Source: JAKFYM01 sp964612065
GTDB taxonomy: Bacteria; Bdellovibrionota; UBA1018; CAIPTA01
Direction of reading: 5' to 3'
NCBI GenBank assembly: GCA_964612065.1
Contig: CAZTCD010000127.1
Coordinates: 1-8,990, forward strand
DNA length: 8,990 nucleotides
Made by a program: the position numbers and the translations under genes. The notes below the pieces were generated by a model that was given only the letters and a program-made list of their open reading frames with translations, was not told the DNA's origin and did not search any database. This document shows, piece by piece, positions 1 to 6,119 of the stretch. Positions within the stretch are counted from its first letter, which is position 1. Each line of letters starts with the position of its first letter.

Positions 1-1321
1 CCTCTTCTCTAGTGGCCTGCAACTTTTCTAGCTGCGCATAAAGGGCTTTGGGATCCAGGCCACGAGGCAGAGTTGCGATCCGTTCGGCCAGGGCTTCGAC
101 TTGGTTTTCCGCTCTATTGAGCGCGGCTTCTAACTTCGTTACGAGTTCCTTCCCGGTATCTTTTGGGGCTAAAGCCGTCGCACTCGCCAAGAGTTCTTTC
201 GCAAATTCCTCGTTTGTCAAAAACTCCTTCACATCCTGCCACACGAGCGGCTCAATTCTCACGGCCTGGATTCTATGCTTGCCATCACAGATTTTTATCT
301 TCTCATGGAGGTTTCCCTGCATCTTCTCCATATAGCTATGGGCGTAGTAGGCAACTTTGCCTTTCCTGCCATGAGCGGATTTTCCGGCTAACCGATGCCC
401 ACAAGCGCGGCAGAACGTGACCCCGGAGAGGGTATACGGATACCGACTTGTTCCGTGCGTTCGCTTTCGGTTGCAGTTGCGCTCAAGCATTTCCTGGGTT
501 CGCTTGAACACGTCCACATCCACGATCGCCTCCCAAGCGGCGGATGCCTCCTGCACATCGCCCTTCTTGTCCTTAAACACCCGCAGCCCGATATAGCCCC
601 TATGTTTGAGTAAGGCATAGAGCATGTTGGCTTGCCAGACGCGCCCCCTAAAGGAACCGCCCCCGCGAACACTTCGCGGGAAAAGCACGCCCTCTTTGTT
701 GAGCCGCCTCACGGTTCTCGCGAGGGTTTCTTCCTTCAAGAATGTATGGAACACCAATCGAATGAGTTCCGCCTCTTCTGGCACGACGACAAGATTCCCA
801 GGCTTATCCTCATCAATTCGATACCCGAGCGGAACGCTGCCGCCGTTGTAGAGGCCGCGTTTGGCCCGCTCATGGAAGGAATTCGAGATCCTCTCGGCCG
901 TTTGCTTTCTTTCAAACTCCGCCAAAGTTGCCATGATGGTCATGACCAAGTTGCCGGTCGCGGAAGAGGAGTCAAAGTTCTCCCGCATCGATAGAAACTC
1001 GCAGCCGTGCTTCTTCAAAAACTCCTGGAGTAAGGAAAAATCCTTCATGGATCTTGTAAAGCGGGAAAGCTCCGTGACCAAGATGAGGTTGATTTCTTTT
1101 CGTTCAATGGCCCGCAGCATCTTTTGGAACGAGGGGCGGTTCATGTCTTTAGCCGAGACGCCAGGATCTGAGAACACGGCCGTGACCTCCCCAAAGGGCC
1201 CGACCATGTTCTTGAGTTTGACGAATTCCCGGAGCCTTAGCTCCTGATTCTTGATCGAACCTTCCGGGTTTTCGGCTTGTTCTTCCGTGCTGACTCGGGT
1301 GTAGATCGCGCAACTATACAC
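1..1321 (-). CDS. Large serine recombinase (site-specific integrase), 3' end beyond left edge
   Basis: This is a serine-family site-specific recombinase that would cut and rejoin DNA at attachment sites through a serine-DNA bond. About 440 residues are visible; the C-terminus lies left of the window. The N-terminal resolvase domain shows YTRVST, with the nucleophile at Ser11, followed by GVSAKDMNRP and the arginine-containing LSRFTRS. A recombinase domain follows (NGGSVPLGYRI). Then comes a zinc ribbon with Cys304, Cys307 and Cys345, and from about residue 390 a heptad-like helical stretch typical of the coiled coil of large serine integrases. I chose GTG at 1321 because AAGGAGG lies just upstream and TYR-SER-CYS-ALA-ILE-TYR leads straight into the catalytic strand. 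The start overlaps the end of the 68-residue gene by 8 bases, so the two are probably translationally coupled. It probably integrates and excises the element carrying the mobilization genes. Confidence 0.94.
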   Translation of the reverse strand, partial: MYSCAIYTRVSTEEQAENPEGSIKNQELRLREFVKLKNMVGPFGEVTAVFSDPGVSAKDMNRPSFQKMLRAIERKEINLILVTELSRFTRSMKDFSLLQEFLKKHGCEFLSMRENFDSSSATGNLVMTIMATLAEFERKQTAERISNSFHERAKRGLYNGGSVPLGYRIDEDKPGNLVVVPEEAELIRLVFHTFLKEETLARTVRRLNKEGVLFPRSVRGGGSFRGRVWQANMLYALLKHRGYIGLRVFKDKKGDVQEASAAWEAIVDVDVFKRTQEMLERNCNRKRTHGTSRYPYTLSGVTFCRACGHRLAGKSAHGRKGKVAYYAHSYMEKMQGNLHEKIKICDGKHRIQAVRIEPLVWQDVKEFLTNEEFAKELLASATALAPKDTGKELVTKLEAALNRAENQVEALAERIATLPRGLDPKALYAQLEKLQATREE

Positions 1322-1520
1322 GTTTCCTCCTTTTTGGGAGGCGCTCTGTATCGCGGATTTCCTGGACTAGTAGCCGAGGGCTATTGGCAAGGCCGCCCGG
1401 CTCGCTTCCAATCTGCAATATCTCCAAAATAGATTCAAGCTTAAGTTGTAATTCCGATTTCGTGACTCTTGTAAAACGCCTTCTGGTAGTCTTCGCTTCC
1501 CATCTCGGCCTTCTACTCAT
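1314..1520 (-). CDS. Small basic protein coupled to the serine recombinase
   Basis: This 68-residue protein belongs to no family I recognise. It has a very basic N-terminus (SRRPRWEAKTTRRRFTR), a probable amphipathic helix (SELQLKLESILEILQ) and a basic tail (LPKRRKRV), a composition that suggests nucleic-acid binding. ATG at 1520 is preceded by GAGGTGTGA, a good ribosome-binding site, and an in-frame stop lies directly upstream, so the start is well fixed. Its last 8 bases overlap the GTG start of the recombinase, and its start overlaps a possible 13-codon leader. By position it could assist or steer the recombinase, for example as a directionality factor, but that is inference from context alone. 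The alternative is that it mainly serves to couple translation into the recombinase gene. Confidence 0.6.
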   Translation of the reverse strand: MSRRPRWEAKTTRRRFTRVTKSELQLKLESILEILQIGSEPGGLANSPRLLVQEIRDTERLPKRRKRV

Positions 1521-1558
1521 TCACACCTCTTCTTCTCTTTCGTTTTTGTCTTCTGCAT
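1517..1558 (-). CDS. Possible 13-residue leader peptide before the recombinase operon
   Basis: A mini-ORF encoding MQKTKTKEKKRCE has AGAGG five bases before its ATG and an in-frame TAA immediately upstream. Its TGA overlaps the ATG of the 68-residue gene as ATGA. The arrangement suggests translational coupling or a leader peptide controlling the small gene and the recombinase. No family is recognisable and chance is possible at this length; the strong ribosome-binding site and exact overlap are the only support. Confidence 0.35.
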   Translation of the reverse strand: MQKTKTKEKKRCE

Positions 1559-1600
1559 TTATTCCTCTTTTTTAATTTATTTTTATCCCCATATAACCAC

Positions 1601-1729
1601 TTACGCTTACCCGCACATGTACTCACCCCGTCCCTCCGTTTCCTGACCTCTCTTCATCGTAGAGGGAGAGAGGTCAGGAACTTTCGAGGAGGGCGGGGCG
1701 GCTGCTAGGCCGTGTGCGGGTAAGCGTAA
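1601..1729. repeat. 129-base nested inverted repeat (candidate oriT, att-associated or regulatory hairpin)
   Basis: The outer arms 1601-1617 (TTACGCTTACCCGCACA) and 1713-1729 are perfect 17-bp reverse complements. A middle stem pairs CCCTCC (1632-1637) with GGAGGG (1688-1693), then G1630 with C1694 and C1626-1629 with G1695-1698, leaving T1631 bulged. An inner stem of 14 perfect base pairs joins 1640-1653 to 1667-1680 around a 13-base loop. No T-run follows on either strand, so it is not a typical intrinsic terminator. It lies between the mobilization operon and the recombinase operon, where an origin of transfer, an accessory recombination site or a structured leader RNA would all make sense. 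The structure is directly visible; the function is not. Confidence 0.85.
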
Positions 1730-1773
1730 TCTTTCGCGAATCTCGGATTTTTCATATTCAATGTGTCGCCCGC

Positions 1774-1810
1774 AGGGTCAAACCTTTCACCTGAGACTTG
1801 GTTTGACCCT
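1774..1810 (-). repeat. 11-bp inverted repeat at the end of the mobilization operon
   Basis: AGGGTCAAACC (1774-1784) and its perfect reverse complement (1800-1810) flank a 15-base spacer. On the minus strand the hairpin begins at the last base of the stop codon of the 88-residue gene. It could protect or end the operon mRNA, but no T-tract follows (next minus-strand bases TGCGGGCG), so a classical Rho-independent terminator is not supported. A protein-binding site or recombination core is an alternative. Confidence 0.6.
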
Positions 1811-2076
1811 CATTCGAGGCCCGCCTTCACCATGCGCTTCACGAAGATGTCGGCGATCGCCACAATTGGAATCCAGATAAGATACGGACTGCCGCATTCG
1901 CTCCACACAAAAGACAACACTTCCGCTACCTTCATGGTTTTTCTCCCCGAAAGATCGCCAAGGAAGATGGTGTTGCGGTAAAGATCGATCAGGATCCAGA
2001 CGAGGAGCAGCACCTTTAAATCCACGAAGGCGAGCCACGCGTCCATTTTCAAAAGAACACTTGTCTGTTTATTCAT
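1810..2076 (-). CDS. Small integral membrane protein, 88 residues
   Basis: The protein is predicted to sit in the inner membrane. Two hydrophobic segments are visible, around residues 18-34 (DLKVLLLVWILIDLY) and 66-80 (YLIWIPIVAIADIFV), joined by a polar stretch and followed by a basic end (KRMVKAG). I chose ATG at 2076 over longer in-frame starts because AAGGA lies six bases upstream and because it overlaps the stop of the replication-relaxation gene by 8 bases (ATGAATAA), the usual arrangement for coupled translation. The longer alternative would run 144 bases back through the neighbouring gene. The family is not recognised. Being last in an operon with a coupling ATPase and a relaxation protein, it may be an accessory transfer or membrane-anchoring component; this is context only. 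Confidence 0.72.
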   Translation of the reverse strand: MNKQTSVLLKMDAWLAFVDLKVLLLVWILIDLYRNTIFLGDLSGRKTMKVAEVLSFVWSECGSPYLIWIPIVAIADIFVKRMVKAGLE

Positions 2077-2836
2077 GTGCATCCTTTTCGTTTTGGTTGA
2101 TGTTTTTCGACTCGAAGCATTTTGGCGCGGAGAGAAGTTCCTCAAGCGAGAGCAAAAGGAACTTTCCCGATGGCGGGTCGAAGCCAAGCCGTTCCGGCTT
2201 ACGGTCCAAAACCCGCGCAAGTTTTTGCACTACTTCTCGGCTATCGGTGACATAGAGAACCCGATCAAATGCACTTTGCAGCCGGTAGCGGAGCACTATT
2301 TCCCGGTATCGCTTTTCACTTTTAGGCGTGAGTTCCAGCTCCAAAGCCCAACGTTCCTTGGCGCCAGGAAGTTCAAGAACCGCATCAGGATTAACCGTAG
2401 ATGCACTAGCCTGTTCACTCCAAAGCCTGCCGTTTGTAGCCGTTAAGCCTGGAAACCTCTCTCGCAATACATCCAGAACATCCACTAGCAGCACATCGTG
2501 GTAAACTCCGTAGCCATGAACGCGGATGGGTTTTGGCCGCAAAACCTGCCCTGGATACCTTGCCGAGAGCGCCCCTATGCCTTTCCTCGTGATCGAAAAG
2601 ACCACGAAGACGCCAGGGCCTGGTTGCTTGGAATCCAGCACCGGCACTCTCCAGCGCTCGATAAAGCCCATGCTTTCAAGTTTCCCCAAGCGATTGAGCA
2701 TCGTGGATTTCGCCTTTCCCGGGAAAACTTTCCGACACACTTGAGGGAAGGACAGCAGTACGTTTTCATACAGCTGCTCCAGCAAAAAAAGATCCCTTGG
2801 TGTCAGCGACACCCGTTTTTGGATTTTGATTTTCAT
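2069..2836 (-). CDS. Replication-relaxation family protein (candidate MOB_C-like relaxase)
   Basis: This 255-residue protein resembles the replication-relaxation family of plasmids and conjugative elements. Residues about 11-68 (LTPRDLFLLEQLY to MGFIERWRV) read as a winged helix-turn-helix for DNA binding. The C-terminal half holds HDVLLVDVLDVL (113-124) and then Pro150-Asp151, Glu166-Leu-Glu168 and Lys172/Lys175, spaced like the PD-(D/E)XK nuclease signature. MOB_C relaxases are known to have a restriction-endonuclease-like catalytic fold, so this protein may nick or bind the transfer origin. ATG at 2836 has GAGG eight bases upstream and starts 13 bases after the coupling ATPase gene; its end overlaps the next membrane-protein gene by 8 bases. 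Family membership is fairly secure. The enzymatic role is inferred from motif and neighbours; it could instead be a non-catalytic DNA-binding accessory protein. Confidence 0.86.
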   Translation of the reverse strand: MKIKIQKRVSLTPRDLFLLEQLYENVLLSFPQVCRKVFPGKAKSTMLNRLGKLESMGFIERWRVPVLDSKQPGPGVFVVFSITRKGIGALSARYPGQVLRPKPIRVHGYGVYHDVLLVDVLDVLRERFPGLTATNGRLWSEQASASTVNPDAVLELPGAKERWALELELTPKSEKRYREIVLRYRLQSAFDRVLYVTDSREVVQKLARVLDRKPERLGFDPPSGKFLLLSLEELLSAPKCFESKNINQNEKDAHE

Positions 2837-2849
2837 TGAATTTGCCTCT

Positions 2850-4145
2850 TTAAAAGGGCGCTCTGGCGAACTGCATTTCTTCTGCGATCACTTTGCCGTC
2901 CACGATCATGGATATCGCGCCAGCGCCCCGTGAGTAGGTTCTGAGGTTGTTTGGATCGATTTTGTATTCCTCCACGTCCCGAACCGATAGCTGCCCTGTT
3001 CGCTCCAAGTCGCCAAAGTGGCCCCTCAATTCCGCGCGTTCGGTCTTTTTCTCGGCCTTCCTCGTACCAAAGTGCTTGGCAAAGAAGTCGGCGGTACCCG
3101 GATCGTTTACCCCTAGGATGCACTTCACGTTGGTATTGGTATGAAGAGCGGTTGCAAACTCGCGGCTGACGCTTTCAATATCACCAAGGCTCTGGTGCGA
3201 GAGGTGAATAGCCACCCGCGCGCTCCTTGCCTTGTTGAGTAAGCCAATGAACCCCGGGTACACGAACGAGCCGAACTCGTCTAGAAACAGCGACGTGAAC
3301 TCCCTGTATCCATTTGCTTCTCGCGATCCCACAGCCCACGCCACTTCTTGCAATAGAATCTTGCCTAAGCTTGCCGCCATCTCTTGATAAAGAAGCTGCG
3401 GGATCATAATCAATATTGTCTGCCTAGTTCTAGTTGCCGAATTTAAGCTAGGCACGAGCACATCTGTCAGAGAGAAGAAGTTCTCCTCCATGCCTTCGGC
3501 ATTGACCAATCCCATCAATTCACCTTCCGCAAACGGGCTGAGTTGCGCCAGCAATCCGGAAAACTTTTCCATGCGCTCCCGCTTTGGGGTTAGGAGCATA
3601 CGCTCGGCTCCCTTCACCACCCCCTGTCTTTCCCCTAAAGACAGTTTTCCCAGAAGCTCCGTAAATTTCCCATCATCCTGCAGCAGCTCAAAAATCCTTT
3701 GGAACGTTACTGCCATTCCTGCTGCCCTGAGCACCCGCACGACCAAGAGCGCGGCCTCCTGACTCACGCTCTTGAAATACTCATTTTCAAACGTAAAACT
3801 CGAAAATAGTCGGTCAACGATCTGCTGAGGGCTGCCATAGAGCAGGGGATTCGTCACAAAGGAATCCTCGATATTGCCGAGATCGAGCCAAACTAGGCCT
3901 TCTAGCGGGATATCCGTCCGCTCATAGGCCACTTTCACGCGATTTAGAATTTCTCGATCCCCTTTGCCATCAATGAGTATAGACGTTCTTCCTTGGATCG
4001 TGTCCTGGAGTAGCCAGGGCACGATGATGCTCTCAGTTTTTCCTCGGCCTGTTGCTCCCACAACCTGCACATGCCCGCACCGCGCATCGTTTGGAATGGC
4101 GATCCTTGCGCCCATCAGGGTTCTCCCTGCAAAGATCTCATTCAT
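2850..4145 (-). CDS. VirD4/TraG-type conjugative coupling ATPase
   Basis: This 431-residue hexameric-type ATPase would link a relaxase-DNA complex to a type IV secretion channel and energise DNA export. Walker A is GATGRGKT at residues 30-37. ILIDGKGDREI (56-66) matches the conserved strand after it, and Walker B is SLFLDEFGSF (285-294). The TraG/TraD C-terminal region continues with LLNKARSARVAIHLSHQSL (302-320) and NVKCILGVNDPGTADFFA. Unlike full VirD4 proteins it has no N-terminal membrane helices and begins almost directly at the nucleotide-binding core. The preceding gene, a two-helix membrane protein overlapping by ATGA, may supply that anchor. The start at 4145 has GGAG six bases upstream. 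The replication-relaxation gene follows after 13 bases. No secretion-channel genes (VirB4-like and others) are in the window, so the element may borrow a channel or carry one elsewhere. Confidence 0.93.
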   Translation of the reverse strand: MNEIFAGRTLMGARIAIPNDARCGHVQVVGATGRGKTESIIVPWLLQDTIQGRTSILIDGKGDREILNRVKVAYERTDIPLEGLVWLDLGNIEDSFVTNPLLYGSPQQIVDRLFSSFTFENEYFKSVSQEAALLVVRVLRAAGMAVTFQRIFELLQDDGKFTELLGKLSLGERQGVVKGAERMLLTPKRERMEKFSGLLAQLSPFAEGELMGLVNAEGMEENFFSLTDVLVPSLNSATRTRQTILIMIPQLLYQEMAASLGKILLQEVAWAVGSREANGYREFTSLFLDEFGSFVYPGFIGLLNKARSARVAIHLSHQSLGDIESVSREFATALHTNTNVKCILGVNDPGTADFFAKHFGTRKAEKKTERAELRGHFGDLERTGQLSVRDVEEYKIDPNNLRTYSRGAGAISMIVDGKVIAEEMQFARAPF

Positions 4146-4420
4146 CGTGCGCTCCGGTAGTAGTCGCCCTCATTCCTCTTGGGCGCCACCGACTTTACTG
4201 CCCGCATGCGCTTTAAAAGTTCTTCTTCCCGCTTTTTCAACTTCTGAATAGCCCTGAACGCAATAATGCCGATCAGCGTGAACACCGCTAAGACCAGCAT
4301 CATCATGTGGTCGTAGAGCCAGTGTTTTATCTCGTTTTGCCGCTGCGAAATCACCGCTACCGCCACGAGCCCTCCCATTCCGACTGCAAAATGCAGATTG
4401 TCGTCTTTCTTTTTTTCCAT
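4142..4420 (-). CDS. Small two-helix membrane protein, possible membrane anchor of the coupling ATPase
   Basis: This 92-residue protein starts with a lysine-rich cytoplasmic end (MEKKKDD). A first hydrophobic segment lies around residues 10-25 (HFAVGMGGLVAVAVIS), then a short polar loop (QRQNEIKHWLYDH), a second hydrophobic segment around 39-57 (MMMLVLAVFTLIGIIAFRA) and a long basic, helical tail (KLKKREEELLKRMR). That is the topology of the N-terminal membrane domain of VirD4/TraG proteins, which the adjacent ATPase lacks. The stop overlaps the ATPase start as ATGA, giving tight coupling. ATG at 4420 has AGGGGG three bases upstream. No sequence family is recognised, so the anchor role is inference from topology and position. 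It is the first gene of the minus-strand operon. Confidence 0.82.
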   Translation of the reverse strand: MEKKKDDNLHFAVGMGGLVAVAVISQRQNEIKHWLYDHMMMLVLAVFTLIGIIAFRAIQKLKKREEELLKRMRAVKSVAPKRNEGDYYRSAR

Positions 4421-4652
4421 AAGCCCCCTTTTGAAAATAAATTTGCCAAATCCCTAAAATTCATTTACTTTAAGCTATTCCCAATTAGTCGAATTCCTCC
4501 CTGAACAAAGGCCTCCTTTCTTATAAGGAAGATTTTGGGGGTATGCTTTGACCTTTTCCTCTTCTAAATCACCGAAAAGATAGCGGATAAAATTTTTCAA
4601 AACCTCGCGCTCCCTGCTCGAATTCGAGCATTTTTTTGCCGATAAGGGATCT
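4421..4652. promoter_or_regulatory. Divergent intergenic region between the mobilization operon and the HTH gene
   Basis: This 232-base AT-rich gap separates two genes read outward from it, so it must hold promoters for both. On the minus strand AAGGAGG and GGGAGG occur far upstream of the 92-residue gene without a convincing ORF behind them. A 16-bp palindrome with a T-tract sits at its right end. I see no convincing paired -35 and -10 boxes on either strand. Confidence 0.5.
4615..4637 (+). terminator. Palindrome plus T-tract directly upstream of the HTH gene (attenuator or operator)
   Basis: TGCTCGAATTCGAGCA (4615-4630) is a perfect 16-base palindrome that folds as a 6-bp GC-rich stem with an AATT loop and is followed at once by seven T's (4631-4637). 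On the plus strand this has the form of a Rho-independent terminator. It ends 15 bases before the ATG at 4653, inside what should be the 5' leader of that gene. It may attenuate the gene, or the palindrome may be a repressor-binding site for autoregulation. Confidence 0.5.
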
Positions 4653-5999
4653 ATGAAAGGAAAACGAAGTGCCAAAGCGCACTTTCTTGGGAAGGCGATT
4701 GCCCGAGAATTGAAAAGATGGAAAGCGGGGGAGATTGACGATCTCTCCTGGCTGAATTCCATCTCCTCCTATGAGCACCTCTGGCTGATCTGGGAAGGCA
4801 TTTCATCCAAAGTGAACGAGGATCTAAAACGCCAAGGCCTCTGGCATCGTGACGACGATAGTGTGGTGATTCCAGAAGAAAATGGCATCCCGAGCCTAAA
4901 GAAGCGAAAGTCCTTTGCGGCCGAGAGTTTTCCAGGCGCCGATGAATCCATTTATGAACCAGAAGCCTTGGACGAGATCTACTTAGAGGCCAGGATTATT
5001 GAAGATGAAGCCACGGAAGAGCTCAGCGAAGTCACTGAGGGCGAAGCAGGTGGCGATTTCCTCCATCCTTATCTTCCAAAGATCTCTGCGCCTTCTAGCC
5101 ACCTCCTCATGCGGCGCTATCCTCAGGATTTGAAGGAATCCCTGGCGCGTGACTTATTTGATTCCCATGCCTACCTTACTGGAGAGAATCGCGATCTTCT
5201 TCCGGCGCTTTGTTTTTTCGAGGTCGGGATCAACGATGCAGAAACGTTCGCCGAAATTCGGCGCGAAGTTTATGAAGGTGGGCCATTTCACCAGGGAGGC
5301 AAGAAATTCGATTTCAAAGAGTTCCAGAAAGATAAGCTTCGGCTTTTTCATCGCCTGAAAAGCGAGAAAGAAAGCTACTTTCTCCGTAATCCCTACCTCC
5401 GCGACAAAAAGAAGGCCCAAAGCCTTTGGGAGCGCTTTGAGGTGGCCTTGCAGAGCTTTACGAGAAAGCAATGGAATGCCATAAAGGAAGTCCGCGTGAA
5501 GCGTAGGCCGCAGGTGGAGGTGGCAAGGGAGTTTCGAATTTCCCTCGATTCCTTGAGGAACCGCATAGAGGGCGCAGAACTAAAGCTCCGGCGGGCGTTG
5601 CCGGAGCTTGCTGCATTTTTTCCTTCTACCACCTATCGAAAAAGCGCTAAATCTAACTATTCCTATGATGGGTTGTTCGACAAACGAGAGAAGGCTCGCC
5701 CGCTATACCGAATCGATCCCAAGGCCCAAGGGAAACAAGAAATACCCCTTCGCAAGGGACGGCCAACGCCGAAGGCCGGAGTAAACCCCGCTCTCATCAA
5801 AGCCTGGGCACATGAAACCACCCCCGTTCCGGATTTTTCCTTCACGGATTTCTTTACCCAGCTCTATCCAAGGGGGGCGATCGATCGGCAGAGCGCCGGG
5901 GAAAATGCGCCGCACGACCGAGCGGCAGGAAGGCACGGCTTTCACGATCGCATGCGGGCGCATAAGAAAAAACGCTCTTCCTCTGATTTTACCGATTAA
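4653..5999 (+). CDS. Hypothetical protein with sigma-70 region 4-like helix-turn-helix
   Basis: The 448-residue product is of unknown function. The clearest domain is at residues about 262-320. There FTRKQWNAIKEVRVKRRP is followed by QVEVAREFRISLDSLRNRI and then AELKLRRALPEL, which matches the pattern of sigma-70 region 4: a helix, then a recognition helix-turn-helix, then a basic final helix. No region 2 or other sigma core is visible, so it is more likely a DNA-binding regulator than a working sigma factor. Residues 100-132 are very acidic and the C-terminal tail (about 410-448) is basic and probably disordered. The N-terminus (1-60) looks helical. AAGGGA lies upstream of ATG at 4653; no in-frame ATG, GTG or TTG lies between it and the upstream stop at 4581. 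It is divergent from the mobilization operon and could regulate it, but this rests on position only. Confidence 0.82.
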   Translation: MKGKRSAKAHFLGKAIARELKRWKAGEIDDLSWLNSISSYEHLWLIWEGISSKVNEDLKRQGLWHRDDDSVVIPEENGIPSLKKRKSFAAESFPGADESIYEPEALDEIYLEARIIEDEATEELSEVTEGEAGGDFLHPYLPKISAPSSHLLMRRYPQDLKESLARDLFDSHAYLTGENRDLLPALCFFEVGINDAETFAEIRREVYEGGPFHQGGKKFDFKEFQKDKLRLFHRLKSEKESYFLRNPYLRDKKKAQSLWERFEVALQSFTRKQWNAIKEVRVKRRPQVEVAREFRISLDSLRNRIEGAELKLRRALPELAAFFPSTTYRKSAKSNYSYDGLFDKREKARPLYRIDPKAQGKQEIPLRKGRPTPKAGVNPALIKAWAHETTPVPDFSFTDFFTQLYPRGAIDRQSAGENAPHDRAAGRHGFHDRMRAHKKKRSSSDFTD

Positions 6000-6025
6000 C
6001 GAAGCCGCCAAAAATTGGTGCGTTT

Positions 6026-6050
6026 GCCTAGATCTTAGACAGGCCTTTTT
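6026..6050 (+). terminator. Weak candidate terminator after the HTH gene
   Basis: GCCT (6026-6029) pairs with AGGC (6041-6044) and is followed by CTTTTT. A stem of four base pairs is short, so this is a weak candidate for ending the transcript of the preceding gene (stop at 5999). The rest of the 111- to 120-base gap up to the protease gene shows no other recognisable signal. Confidence 0.25.
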
Positions 6051-6119
6051 ATTGTTGGTTCCCTGACATTCTCATTATTCTACGATTGAGGCTGGTGCAT
6101 CTTTTGCTTATTGCGGCGG

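Noticed and set aside
662..680. 8-bp perfect inverted repeat (CCCGCGAA / TTCGCGGG) with a 3-base loop
   Set aside because: It lies inside the recombinase coding sequence and encodes part of a conserved basic, glycine-rich stretch, so coding constraint explains it well enough.
1601..1729. The 129-base inverted repeat as a MITE, IS remnant or integron attC site
   Set aside because: The flanks (ATAACCAC left, TCTTTCGC right) show no target-site duplication, no transposase or cassette gene is nearby, and the arms lack the attC core pattern. The GTAAGCG motif resembling IS66 ends points outward rather than inward.
1810..2220. Longer 136-residue version of the small membrane protein starting at 2220
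   Set aside because: The extra 48 residues lie in an alternative frame inside the replication-relaxation gene. The ATG at 2076, with its ribosome-binding site and 8-base overlap, is the better start.
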